Source of the DNA: Ophiothrix spiculata
Lineage: Eukaryota; Echinodermata; Ophiuroidea; Amphilepidida; Ophiotrichidae
NCBI GenBank assembly: GCA_000969725.1
Contig: JXSR01S073087.1
Direction: 5' to 3' (one strand)
Length of the DNA: 23,892 nt
Position 1 is the first letter of the stretch, and every line of letters begins with the position of its first letter. The position numbers were made by a program, and so were the translations under genes. Below, in pieces: positions 1 to 10,100 of the stretch. The notes beneath the pieces were generated by a model that did not search any database, had not been told where the DNA came from, and was given only the letters and a program-made list of their open reading frames with translations.

Positions 1-120
1 GTAAATAGGGGAATGTGTATTTTGGCTCAGAACCATCTACCCTTTAGGGGGTGTTTTGAAAACCTGTGGTCACGCTATGCCTGCTTCGTTTAAAAACTCT
101 CCTCGGAAAGTCAGAATTCA

Positions 121-205
121 TGAATTTCCACCTGGATTCGAACCCGGGACCCCTCGCTTCCCAATACGAGTATCACTATGTCAAGCCACTGAGCAGGCGC
201 TGCCA
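121..205 (-). repeat. tRNA-derived SINE head (degenerate)
   Basis: Read on the minus strand, this stretch carries a perfect RNA polymerase III B box (GGTTCGAATCC, plus-strand 134-144) and, about 50 nt upstream, an A-box-like CTGCTCAGTGG (about 185-195). Between them is a possible anticodon stem of CTCGT paired with GCGAG around an 8-nt loop, one base longer than a true tRNA loop. The acceptor stem is not convincing. This fits the tRNA-like head of a SINE better than a working tRNA. The SINE body should lie toward position 1 and may run off the left edge. Confidence 0.55.
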
Positions 206-1328
206 TGGCAGCGATTTCGTCACATAGCAAACTCGGGTCTATGACGTATTTGGACTAAATATCGGAGTGAAACACCTGTTTGAAGTTCTACATTTTGTAC
301 CAGAGATATTTAACTAAATGATTAACTAAATCATGAATACAAACAAACCTAAAACCAACTGACACCCTTCTTCAAATTAATAATGGGCTTCATATCCCAA
401 TTTCTTAACTGTCATAGATTCCTTTGTATTTTTAAAAGTTTCACTGAGAGTCTTTCACTCGGATTCCGGAGAAAAATCTTGACGTTAATGCTTAACTGGT
501 TTAACACTCCTATGTGGGGTAATTAAAAAACAGCCACTACAACGAAATCTAGTTTTAGGGCCTTACCCATCACTTTCAAAGATGAGCATACCCTGGTGCT
601 TTATCATAGAGACCTTGCATACTTTTATCAATTGATACAAAACAAATAAAAGGATTTGGACTGATAACCTCAGGCGGCGGCGGACACGATTTATAGAAGA
701 TCCTAGATTTAGGGATGAGGGATTTCCAAAACGCAAATTTAGGGAACGATCTACGTATATTTCTATTGGGTCACGTGACTCACGTATTGAAGAAAATAAT
801 TACAAAGATCATATTTTTACCTCTCCTCAAAAAACTACTAAAGTGTTCTTATCGTAATTAGCATAATTATGTTATCCTAAATCCGCTGGGGTTCACGCGG
901 GTTTGGCCAAAACTCGTAGTAAACATGGCGTTCCGCTCTATCGCTCGCCAAAAAGGACTGTAGCCTTAAACTCACAAGATAACTTTCTGTGCGTTAAAGC
1001 TGGTATCTGTCTAGCTCTGCTCCCAATAAACTAAAAGATTACCAAAGACGATTGCAAATTCTACAAAATTTTATTTCCCATGGGTAGCACTTTATTTATT
1101 AACTCTAGCCGCTGTCAGTTACTTATCATAAGAATCTAGCTTTTACTGTTGAGTTAAGTTTCATCCTTAAACCGTCTCAATCTTAATTTCGTGTCGTGCA
1201 GTACCTGTCTCTTTTTTCAATTAACTCAAACTGCTTTAAGATATTTCAATTAAATGCAATTCAGTGGCTATTAGTATCTGGGTTTTTATATATATTATTA
1301 TTTATGAAATGATTGCATCAGTATACTT
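206..1328. other. AT-rich non-coding stretch, no gene seen
   Basis: No reading frame of convincing composition and no repeat structure was found. There is a small GC-richer patch near 880-960, where an ATG in good context opens only 12 codons (MAFRSIARQKGL) before a stop, with no splice donor beside it. A possible regulatory cluster near 764-779 is listed separately. Confidence 0.5.
764..779. promoter_or_regulatory. Inverted CCAAT box next to palindromic E-box
   Basis: ATTGG (an inverted CCAAT box) is followed immediately by GTCACGTGAC at 770-779. The latter is a perfect 10-bp palindrome identical to the CLEAR/E-box consensus bound by MiT/TFE and USF-type bHLH-zip factors in animals. The adjacent pair is seen directly; a regulatory role is a guess. 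No associated gene was identified, and chance occurrence is possible. Confidence 0.2.
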
Positions 1329-1330
1329 TA

Positions 1331-1632
1331 CACAGTAAAACATTATTACTCATATCGTGGTAAAAAGGGAACGCGCGTCTTCTTTGTAAACTTAACCTCT
1401 ACTAAAATGGTAAACAATTGTCCTGTTTTTGGTAATAAACTACCATCGGCAGTGGTAAAAGTTTACCATGGCTTGCCATGTTTACCATGGTTTACCATGC
1501 TGATGGTAGTTTATTATCGAATTTTGAAACTTTGTTGAGGACTAAAACCATTGTCGGCCAAGACGAATATACAATATAAAGAAGACGCGAGTTCCCTTTT
1601 TACCACGATATGAGTAATTATTTTTTACTGTG
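1331..1632. mobile_element. Foldback MITE with ~55-bp TIRs, TA target
   Basis: The left arm (1331-1385) starts CACAGTAAAA and includes CTCATATCGTGGTAAAAAGG. The right arm (1579-1632) is its reverse complement with only a few mismatches and ends in TACTGTG. Both ends are flanked by TA (1329-1330 and 1633-1634), as expected for a Tc1/mariner-type target duplication. A second, inner inverted repeat (1431-1447 against 1502-1518, TAATAAACTACCATC type) brackets a core made of repeated TTTACCATGG units, so the whole element could fold into a hairpin. No transposase is encoded, so it is non-autonomous. The superfamily rests only on the TA target. Confidence 0.75.
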
Positions 1633-1961
1633 TAGTTCCATAGTGCTTGATCATACTACTTGCAAATTGTACAGCAATCACGAGTTACAGATGACCAGTA
1701 CTGCAGATGACAAAGCAAACAAGAAGAGATAAGATATGTGAAAATGCAAAACATTTCTTTGGTTTAAGCCTTGCAAAATTTGTTACAAAACATCTTAGTT
1801 TTTTATATATGAGTATGAATTTTCTGCCTTTTTTAATAATCCTGAACCAAGATAGATCTTAACACTTGAGTACTAGTTAAAAATGACAAGCGTTCATCTT
1901 GTGTAACAGTTTTAGTTTATCATTTAAATACAACTTGTCGTCAATACATAAAAGAGTCTGA
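1633..1961. other. AT-rich spacer, nothing recognised
   Basis: No reading frame, tandem repeat or inverted repeat of note was seen between the foldback MITE and the following palindrome. Confidence 0.5.
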
Positions 1962-2050
1962 TTGTTTGAACGACCAAGAAACAATTAAGTGTATGTTTGT
2001 GTCAACAATTGTTTCTTGGTCGTTCAAACAAATGTATGTTTGTGTCAAGA
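1962..2050. repeat. Perfect 25-bp inverted repeat interleaved with direct repeat
   Basis: Arm 1 (1962-1986) and arm 2 (2007-2031) are perfect reverse complements over 25 bp, separated by 20 nt. The separating segment (ATGTTTGTGTCAA, ending near 2005) recurs directly after arm 2 (ending near 2047), giving the order A-B-A'-B. This arrangement is the classic product of replication template switching or a local inverted duplication; no TIR-element ends were recognised. Confidence 0.85.
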
Positions 2051-3169
2051 AGTTTAATCAACTATGTCAGTGAATAGATTATAAAAAATGTATAAAAATA
2101 ATGCATATCAAAATACTGATTGTATTTTTTAAGAATGTTGAAATATTTCCCATCGTTCTGCTTCATCTTGTTTGTTTTCTTTTATTTATTGCTTTTTATT
2201 CAATAACAACCAATAATTACATCTATGTATACATTCACCTATATGATGAATATGATTTGATTTTTTTTTCTTACTTATTGCATTATAAAAGACAAAAACA
2301 TATAACCGTACATATATCTTATTTAATACAGGGTTTCCAATAAAAAAAGGGAATAAACTTTTCTTTTGAGAAAACAGAGCACAATTTTTGAGCAAACGTT
2401 ATATATTAGAGTAGACCATAGGTTTTTACAAGATTTTAGTTTTGTCTAATTTGGATCTCTGAATCAAACGTAATTGCACAATGTGACTCGAAAAAACTTG
2501 ATGATCTGATTTGTTAATCTGTAAAAATTCACCTTTGGTGACGTAATCATTGAATGGAAATTGCTAAAAACCTTACATGGTTAAGAGAAACATCCCTTAA
2601 GGCTACGGTCCCTAAAAACGTCTCGCTCAGCTGAATGTCATGTTTACTGCAAGTTTGTACCTACTTACACCTATCAGAATATCACAATTTTTGGCTTACA
2701 TATTAAATAGAGTCTCTAGTTTATACATATAACTTTACTTGTGATTTCACGTCCATTATCAAGGTCAAAATGACGCCTAAAGACTACTTCGAAAAAGTTG
2801 ACCCTTTTTCGCCGAAACCATTCGACTGGTTTCAAATTTTGACAGATTGTAGGCTTGATACTTCTTATTGAATTACAAACAATATTTTATAAATATGCTG
2901 AGTTGATTTTGAATGATAATGTAACAAACCCGCGTTGTTTTGCCCGAAAATCCGGACGTGAATTACGACTCTGAGTTTGCCCTGTTTTAGCTGTGAATTG
3001 CCTGTTTTAAGTATCTACATTATCTACATTTTGTCTGATATACGCATTCGCATAATTTACTTACAAATCGAGCATTCCAATGAGGCAAAAATTGCAATTT
3101 GTATGTAAACAAAAGAAAAACGGCATTCTAATGTTTATGTTTTAGATTTTAGTTCACAATCTCAACGCT
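2051..3169. other. AT-rich non-coding stretch
   Basis: An 80-codon frame at 2101-2343 is dominated by I, Y, F and L from AT-rich DNA and has no domain signature; it is not called as a gene. No repeats or RNA genes were recognised in the rest. Confidence 0.5.
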
Positions 3170-3256
3170 ACCTTGTTAGCTCAGCGGTGGATCTCTCGCT
3201 TTGTAATGCATGACTAACCCCCGCCATAATCCATGGTTCGAGTCCCCGCAAAGGCA
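3170..3256 (+). repeat. tRNA-derived SINE head
   Basis: An A box (TTAGCTCAGCGG, 3176-3187) and a B box (GGTTCGAGTCC, 3235-3245) lie in the order and approximate spacing of a pol III promoter. The acceptor arms pair only partly (CCTTGTT against GCAAAGG, about five of seven) and the anticodon stem does not form properly, although a 7-nt loop-like TTTGTAA is present. It is therefore read as a degenerate tRNA or, more likely, the head of a SINE whose body continues toward about 3360. It differs from the minus-strand tRNA-like head near position 130. Confidence 0.55.
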
Positions 3257-3568
3257 GTGGTAACTATTTATCTTTTCATCATTGAAAATGGTTAGGATTC
3301 ACATTTTCCTGAGCATATGGATTCCTCGTACCCTTAAACTCATTTCATAGCATAAGGATACAATTTAATAAGGATCTGCTGATATTAAGAATATTGTTGC
3401 GTCTGGTTGAGCCAACCTGTTACGTATACGTCCCCTTGACGGGTCAGATGAATCACATCCTTTAGCTTACTCGGTGCCAAGTACCAAGTTGGGTTTCCTT
3501 GGCGAAAGCCTAAACAAGGTGATTTTTTTGTTTTTGAGTTCTTAAACTTCTTCTCAAAGGAACACAAT

Positions 3569-4357
3569 ATGGCTAAATCATTAGATAATCTAAGTTTATT
3601 AACACTTGGTATTAGAGGCCTTAGAAACAGGAACAACAGATTTTCTGCATTAAAGTGGCTTAAAAAGCAAAAGTTTGACATAATTTTCTTACAAGAGGTT
3701 TTCTGTGTTGATACCGATATAAATAGGTGGAAACAAGATTGGGGTGGAGACATGTATCATTTAAGCAATACTGTAAATAGCCATGGTCTTTTGACAGTTA
3801 TCTCCCCAACATGTGATCTGAAAATAATTGATGTTGTATAGAGAAGTACCAGATTCATGTGTCTTAAGGTTGAAAAAGAAAATCAGAGATTTAATTTGTG
3901 GAATATTTATGGCCCAAATCAAGAACATGAAAAATGTATCTTTATTACCTGTATAGAACAACTTATTATTGAGCATGGCTCAGATGGCGAAAATATTTTT
4001 GGAGACGATTTTAATATCGATATTGACAAAAATGTTAATAAAAAGTCCGTAACTATAATGAAACGCTTTCTTGACACCGTCAACCTTTGTGATACCTGGA
4101 GAAACATCCATGGCGATAAAAAGAATAGATTCACATGGCAGCGTGCCAATCCTAAATGTTTATCTACTCTTGATTATTGGTTTATTCCGTTATTAATGGA
4201 AAACTCAATAAAAGATTGTAATATAATAGCTGCTCCTCGTACAGACCACCTGCCAGGAAAATTAAACCTACTACAAAGCAAGAAAGAGGAAAATGTTTGT
4301 GGAAGTTTAATAATAGTCTGCTACATGATGATGAATATACTAATGCAAAGAGGCTAA
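3569..4357 (+). pseudogene. LINE ORF2 endonuclease domain, broken
   Basis: This is the APE-type endonuclease that would nick target DNA to prime reverse transcription. From the ATG at 3569, the first strand reads LSLLTLGIRGLRN, where family members have TxN at the metal-binding position; here the Asn is replaced by Gly (codon 14). FLQE supplies the catalytic Glu at codon 43. An in-frame TAG (3839-3841) interrupts it, and the same frame then continues with NLWNIYGPN, FGDDFNIDID (the GDFN motif), TLDYWF and TDH (the terminal Asp-His pair). After TDH the frame is lost, and the homologous reading continues in another frame from about 4321 (LHDDEYTNAKRLITKQ). The stop, the Asn loss and the frameshift make it non-functional. 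The order of the metal and catalytic motifs makes the domain call firm. Confidence 0.85.
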
Positions 4358-4716
4358 TAACTAAACAAAATTATGAATATAAAAATACCCTTAATAAAAG
4401 AATGTTGTGGGATTTCCTGAAAAATGACTTAGAAGTTTCTCAATAACATACTATACTAGTAAAAAAAAAAGGCAAAAGGAAACAATTGAAGTATTGAAAA
4501 AGAAACTTGAAAAAAAAAATCGAACTTGGTGAATATAATACTGCAGTATACTATGTTCAGGCAAAACTGCAATTAGAGTTGGCATGGGCTAATATTACTG
4601 AGGGAGCTAAGATAAGATCAAAGGAAAAGTGGATTCAAGAAGGAGAAAAAGCTACTAAATACTTTTTAAATTTAGAAAAACGAAATTATGTGAATAAAAC
4701 TATAACGAGATGGTAG
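4358..4716 (+). pseudogene. LINE ORF2 linker between endonuclease and RT
   Basis: The protein runs through NTLNKRMLWDFLKND, a stop (TAA, 4444-4446), a frameshift inside an A-run near 4510, then IELGEYNTAVYYVQAKL and the highly characteristic GAKIRSKEKWIQEGEKATKY and FLNLEKRNYVNKTI. The last two blocks are hallmarks of the L1/Tx1 ORF2 segment just before the reverse transcriptase fingers, where they form part of the linker that binds template RNA. A TAG at 4714-4716 ends the frame, and the next block starts in a different frame at 4710, so a piece of the expected sequence appears deleted here. Confidence 0.8.
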
Positions 4717-5680
4717 AGGAACTTTTAAAAGAGCAAGTCAACTTTTACAAAAACCTGTATAGCAAAGATAATGTTAACCAGCAACAATATGAAAAATTTA
4801 GAACTGAAGTAGAATTAGGCAAACTCTCTGATAATGAGAAATACACCTGTGAAGGGAAATTAACGATTGATGAATGCGAAGCTTCTTTAAAAGAAATGCA
4901 AAATAATACAAGCCCAGGATACGATGGATTAACTGTAGAATTTTATAAAATGTTTTGGTCAACCATCAAAGATATTGTCGTAGGCTCTTTAAATGAAGGT
5001 TTTGATAAAGGTTTGATGGCAAAAAGTCACCGAAGAGGTGTTTTAACATTACTGCATAAAGGTAAAGGTATGTCAAGAGATAATCTAGGTAATTGGAGAC
5101 CAATACAACTTGTTAATGTTGACTATAGAATAGCTACAAAATCATTGGCAAAAAGATTACAGAATGTAATTTCGTCCATTGTTGATACTGATCAATCAGG
5201 TTATATAAACCTGATAACGCTAGACTAATTGAAGATGTGTCACGATATTCGGAAAAAAATAATGTCCCTGGCGCTCTATTATTCTTAGATTTTAGAAAAG
5301 CTTTTAACAGTATTGATAGACAATATATGATCGATGTTTTAAAAGATTATAATTTTGGAAAAGACTTTATACAGTGGGTAAAAACAATCTACAATGATAC
5401 ATCTAGTTGTTTGCTACAAAATAGTTTTGTGTCGAATATTTTTAATTTGGAGAAAGGTGTTCGGCAGGGATGTCAATTGTCTGCTCTTCTATTCATCTTA
5501 TGTATTGAACCATTGGCTTGTAAAATAAGACAATCAAAATGTTTTCATGGTATCAAACTCCCTAAAACAAATTAATCTAAAAATGAAGCTCGTATATCAC
5601 TCTATGCTGATGATATAACAATATATTCGAAAGGTGAAAATGATATAAAGAGAGTTTTCGTTGGTTTCAGGTCTTAAGTT
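4710..5680 (+). pseudogene. LINE reverse transcriptase domain, broken
   Basis: This domain copied LINE RNA into DNA at the nicked target. The N-terminal fingers (4710-5228) carry NTSPGYDGLTVEFYK and GNWRPIQLVNVDYRIATKSL, the RT motifs 0-2 typical of L1/Tx1. A stop at 5226-5228 and a frame change follow; then from 5237 motif A reads LFLDFRKAFNSID and the next blocks read FIQWVKTIYND and GVRQGCQLSALLFILC. After a further in-frame TAA (5573-5575), the catalytic YADD is intact at 5603-5614 (ISLYADDITIYS). The following thumb-side sequence (SGLKLNETKTEALWIGS) is again shifted. All catalytic aspartates are present, but at least two stops and two frame changes separate them. Confidence 0.85.
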
Positions 5681-5682
5681 AA

Positions 5683-6854
5683 ATGAAACAAAAACTGAAG
5701 CATTATGGATTGGAAGTTAAAGTAAAAAAAAAACAAAAGAAACTCCTCGACCTAAATTGGAAATTATATCCTCATAATGTAATTAAAACCCTAGGGATAA
5801 ATTTTAGTAGTTCTACTCCTGTTGAAGAATTAAAAGAAAATTGGGCATCAAAAGTGAATAAAGTGAAAAACATTATCAAAGCTTGGAAAAAACGTGATTC
5901 AACAATAACAGGTAAAATACTTATTACAAAAAGTTTACTTGCATCACAATTTACATTCATATCAAGTATGGTTAATTTACCTGAAAATATCGTCAATGAT
6001 TTACATACGATTCTGTTCAAATTCATTTGGAATGGACATGAAAAGGTTAAAAGAAAAACAATGATTGCAGATCTGGAATCTGGGGGACTGAATATGATTC
6101 ATTTAAAATTGCTTGGATCAAACGATTACTTAACGATGGTACAGCAACTTGGAAAAATATACCCCTTTTTGAATATCAGTCAACTATTTTAAACCTGGAT
6201 ATTTTCAAATGCAATTGTAGTTATGATATGTTAATGAAAGATGTAAGAACGAGTTGAACCAAATGTCAATATGTTATCGCAGTCTGGTGCGAATTTGGTT
6301 GAATACTAAAAGTGTAAAAATAAAAACAGAGATTAGTAATTACCAACAAGAACTCATCTGGAATAATGAATGTATAAAGAGTGTCGGTAAAACATTACAT
6401 TATAGAAAATGGATTGAAGCAGGTTTTATAAGTGTTTCATCGTTGCACAACCAAGGCGAATACATTTCTTATGCTGATTTAAGTAGAAAGATTCAAAACC
6501 AAGGAACTCTACTCTTTGAATATTTTGTAATTATTGAAGCTCTTCCTAGGAACTGGAAAAAAAAATAAGAATAATGACATTTTATCATCCGTAGGTTTTT
6601 TCCACAAATCGATCTTTTATCCAATTGAAAAATGCTCATCTAAAATTGCAAGGAATATTGTATTATCAAAATTAGCTGTTAAGCCTGTAGCTCAAGAATT
6701 CTGGAATAAGAGGTTTCAAATGTTTACAATTGATTGGAACACTGTTTGGAAAAATTCAGTTGCATATATAAAAGAACCTAGATTGAGAGATTTGAATAGG
6801 AAAATTCTGTGTTATATTTGTCCAACAAGAATATATCTGTTTAAAAAAAGGTAA
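5683..6854 (+). pseudogene. LINE ORF2 C-terminal region, broken
   Basis: Three partial frames (5683-6192, 6254-6568, 6534-6854) together resemble the region after the RT thumb in L1/Tx1 ORF2. The first has NVIKTLGINFSSS, then KVNKVKNIIKAWKKRDSTI, KILITKSLLASQFTFISSM and FKFIWNGHEKVKRKTM, which is the conserved SLIP-type block and its W-rich continuation. The second begins ICYRSLVRIWLNTKS. The third contains FWNKRFQMFTIDWNTVWKN and RDLNRKILCYICPTRIYL. The breaks are small indels. The last 250 bp of the third frame are duplicated at 11717-11970. Confidence 0.75.
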
Positions 6855-7145
6855 AACCAACAACGATGTATGTCAAACATGTAATGAAAAAGATTTTATT
6901 AAACATTTTTTCTTTACTTGTAAAACCGTTAAAGAAATGTGGTTAAATGTGAATTGTTTGCTGACGGATAAAACTAAGATAAACATTAAACTCTGTGCTA
7001 CTGACATAATTTTTGGATATTCAAAAGGTAATAGATTAAACAATAGTATTTGTAATGAATACATTTCAATTGCAAAAATGTGAGTCAGTAAATATAAGTA
7101 CGGTAAACATCCAAATCTTTTGTGTTTACTCACACACGAATTAAA
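6855..7145 (+). pseudogene. LINE C-terminal zinc knuckle and tail
   Basis: A one- to two-base loss in the A-run at 6842-6850 shifts the frame before this segment. It then reads CQTCNEKDFIKHFFFTC (6871-6921), a C-x2-C-x7-H-x4-C knuckle found at the C-terminus of L1/Tx1 ORF2 proteins, followed by KEMWLNVN, FGYSKGNRLNNSI and, after a TGA (7081-7083), SKYKYGKHPNLLCLLTHE. In the second copy (11981 onward) the same frame runs through the preceding A-run without a break, so the frameshift here is private to this copy. Confidence 0.8.
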
Positions 7146-7764
7146 GATAAGACATTATATTTAACATGTTCTAATCTAAGGATTGTGTAAAGAATTTATA
7201 ATATATTAAATGCGTATGCCAGACGTATTTGTCAAAGAGAAACAAAATACTTCTTTGTCTTCCGGTTTCCTTCGGTTTATGTTAAAGACATTATTACAAA
7301 CGTAATTACAGCACTGTTGGTTGACATCTTTCATTACTTGTTTCGACTCTTTTGGTAGAAATTGTATCATAAATTACCCGATTATCTCACCAGAAGTAAC
7401 AGATGCAATGAATAGGAGAGTATCATGAAGATACGTACTTTGTTTTGAAACTTTAGAGATTAGGCCGAGTAAAAATATAAATATGTTTCTCGTCCCCTCC
7501 CGCATCGTTTTTGAAGGATTTTGAAAATTATTTTTCATTTTTTGTATTTCATGCAGAACTTATTTGTAAAAAGTGTTTGAAAAGTTTAAGTCTGTACAAT
7601 AGATTTCCTTCTGTTCAATAAGCATTTTGAAGCATATTTTGTTTTAATCAACCCTCCAGTATGTCCAAAACTCAAAAATAAAAAGGGCCTCCTCCTCTTC
7701 CAATTTACATCTGGTATCGATACGTTGGGTGAGAATGGGCCATTAACAGTCGGGGCCACTCGCC

Positions 7765-7804
7765 CGATCGAGCGTACTGCTGCATGCAGCGGTACGCTCG
7801 ATTG
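7765..7804. repeat. 40-bp near-perfect palindrome in left subterminal region
   Basis: CGATCGAGCGTAC and GTACGCTCGATTG are arms around a TGCATGCA centre, with one internal mismatch pair and one near the tips. The GAGCGT/ACGCTC word recurs here and again in the right subterminal region (9561-9620), where it appears several times in both orientations. Within the TIR element this is a plausible transposase-binding array, but that role is inferred only from position. Confidence 0.7.
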
Positions 7805-9560
7805 GGAGAGTGCCTGTATTGCTTGATAGAGCGTGCCCGCTGCAATAAGCAACATCACCGGTTCCTCTGGTATTCTCTGGTTGTCTTGTGAATATTTTTG
7901 TGGTGATGCACGACATTTATCGCTATTTGTTATTTACGTTAATTCCCTACACAAGTGTGGCTTCAAAGAACTTTAAAAATGTAGTAAATGTGTGCGGGGG
8001 TATCCCGGTATGCGCACCTTATGTCGAACAGCTTCCTAAACTAAACGTAACCTTGCTCTATCATACTATAATAACTGTTGCACCCCGACAACTTGACAAC
8101 TATTTTGCCTGGCAACTAAGGTGCGCGTCAAATAGACCAGTCAAGAAACATCTATAATAATAGAACATTTGTAAAAGATTTCCATATATACTTTGACTTC
8201 GGGACCCTTGCCTCGTCTCATTTATGTACATCAAACTTATAATGTAATTACTGTTATTCAAGGCTAAAATCAAACCGAATTTGAATCAAGTATGTATAAT
8301 GAGGGACATCAATGGGTGGGTATTTTCAGACTTTCAACATAGGGCAAGGAAAATTGTATGGATACCAAGATACAACGTGGAAAATGTACTGTGAATTTAA
8401 GTACAATAACGTTGTCAAGATAGAAGAAACTTCTTTTTTTAATAGAGCATATAATTGAGTATCAACATGATCAAGGGTGGATAGAATGTTAACATTGCAT
8501 GAACAAAGAAATGAATAGCAGCCGTTAACGTTTTGCTTGTATTTTCGTTGTATATATACGTATACGTTTCAAAGATAGTCGTGACAAAAATAAATTGGAG
8601 ATTCTTTGGATAAGAAATATATGAGAAATGTGTTAAACATTAATTGTGTTGGAAAAATAAAAAATGGGAATTTTAGAATTCAACTCAACATATTGTTGTA
8701 TATTTAGTGAAAGGTGGAAAAAATGTACCTACAAGTACAACGCTGTGAATGAAGAAAGAACCCTTTTCCAATTAGATTAATGAATTGAGCATCAAGGTTG
8801 AATAGCATGTATCTTTGATCATGTTGGAATGAACAATGATAAGGGTATTTTTTGTTATGATTTTGGTTGTTTATTCTCCTGTTCGAGTACGTGCGAAAGA
8901 TGGTCATATTAAAACTGAAAACCCTCAATGGATGGTTGCAGTAAAATGTGTCGATAGAACACTCACAAATGAGGCAACATTCCTCCTGTGCTCCAGTGGA
9001 ACAATGTCAGCTTTCAGAGGTTCTTCAATTCTGAGGAGACGGAGTACTTTATCTATCTATTAATGTGGAAATGGCTATACAGACGAATTTAGTAACTATA
9101 GGCATCGATAGTTATTTAAAAAAAATGCCATTTATACTGACATTCGACAAATCTTAGTATTGTATGATACAAGTGCGACTAACCCAGAATAAAAAAAAGG
9201 TTTTTTGCCCATTATTATTTTTTTGTAAAATGTGCACAATTTTGTCAATATCAATTAAAGCAACTCTTAATCAATCATTTTGCTCCTACGTTTAATCGAC
9301 CATAATATTATGAATTGACAGTAACGTTGGCATCGCTCAATTCAGCGGCCACGCTTAATATGGCGTACTTGCGACGTACAACCATGCTTTTGCCGTTAGC
9401 ACAAATGAACTCCACGGTGATTTCTTTTATGACCCGGTCAAAACTTTAAAAATCTGGAGACATTTACCAGGAACGAAAAATATTCAGTGTAGCTTTGAGT
9501 GACACGGTGTAGTGAAGCGAAACGTTGACCAAAAATGCGTGCTTTTGACATCTCTCCTCA

Positions 9561-9620
9561 TCGAGCGTGAATGCAACGCTGCATTGAGCGTGATCGCTCA
9601 AAAAAGCGTACACGCTGAAT
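9561..9620. repeat. Right subterminal GAGCGT/ACGCT cluster
   Basis: Within about 60 bp there are several copies of GAGCGT or its complement (for example TCGAGCGTGA, AACGCTGC, TTGAGCGTGATCGCTC, CACGCTGA), matching the word that builds the 7765-7804 palindrome at the other end of the element. Confidence 0.55.
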
Positions 9621-10100
9621 TGAACGAGTGGCCCTGACTGTTAATGGGCGATTTTGCATTGGCATTGAAATAAAAAATAAAACATAAAAAGTACCTCTTC
9701 CTCCTTTTTTGCAAAAATCCGGACGAGAAACATGTTTTATTTTTTATTTGGCCTTAACTAAAGATTAACTTAAAATATTATGTTATGTCAGGAACATGTT
9801 AGGTAAGATTCGTTTGTATATCGTGTTGTAGTTGGTTGCCGAATATCGTCATGTTCTCCCCATTTAAAGTTCTGCATTTTTGGAAGTCTAATCTCACAAA
9901 TAGGACCAACGTAGATTTAAAGGGCTTTCTTAAATTCTTCATATCTTTGGACTGGAGTGGCAAAATTAAACAGGACAAAAAGCATGTTGTAGAGTAAATT
10001 ACTCTTCTTTTGAAAAACATATGTTAATATAATTTAGCAATTATTTGTTTTTATTTTTTATTTGCTCGTTTCATTAATATTGGGACAAGCTGTACATTCA

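Larger units (their letters stand above)
3545..7462 (+). mobile_element. Degenerate L1/Tx1-type LINE
   Basis: The order of domains is that of ORF2 of an L1/Tx1-group non-LTR retrotransposon: apurinic-type endonuclease (3569-4357), linker (4358-4716), reverse transcriptase (4710-5680), C-terminal region (5683-6854) and a CCHC knuckle (6871-6921), then about 320 bp of apparent 3' UTR. Diagnostic phrases include IRSKEKWIQEGEKATKYF, NWRPIQLVN, LFLDFRKAFNS, VRQGCQLSALLF and YADD. Many stops and frameshifts make it dead. No ORF1 was found upstream, so the copy is 5'-truncated or ORF1 is decayed; the 5' end is not defined. The 3' end is placed at the TTA at 7460-7462, where the next element is inserted. 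Its last about 860 bp recur at 11717-12567. Confidence 0.85.
7463..9753. mobile_element. Harbinger-like non-autonomous TIR element (2.29 kb)
   Basis: The element begins GGCCGAG and ends TTTGGCC. The outer 33 bp at each end form an inverted repeat closing with TTTCTCGTCC (7486-7495) and GGACGAGAAA (9721-9730). It is flanked by TTA on both sides (7460-7462, 9754-9756). The duplicate locus shows the empty site with a single TTA (12565-12567), which fixes the ends and the 3-bp target duplication. A TWA target with TIRs starting GGC is typical of PIF/Harbinger. Farther in, a second inverted pair matches (CATTAACAGTC at 7741, its complement at 9636; GGGCCACTCG at 7753, its complement at 9625). Short frames inside (7586-7858 minus, 7888-8157 plus) show no transposase or Myb-like motif, so it depends on a helper. 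The superfamily is inferred from the ends alone. Confidence 0.8.

Noticed and set aside
121..205. Functional tRNA gene on the minus strand
   Set aside because: The anticodon loop is 8 nt, the acceptor stem does not form and the A-box spacing is imperfect, so a SINE head is more likely.
2101..2395. Hydrophobic 69-80-codon frames on both strands
   Set aside because: They are low-complexity I/Y/F/L strings expected from AT-rich sequence, overlap each other on opposite strands and have no start or splice context.
3385..3753. Minus-strand 122-codon frame
   Set aside because: It overlaps the plus-strand LINE endonuclease, which has clear motifs; the minus frame has none.
9799..10020. Minus-strand frame found in both R copies (also 12594-12833)
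   Set aside because: Its presence in both copies follows from the DNA identity. The C-terminal ends differ by frameshift between copies, and no motif is recognisable.
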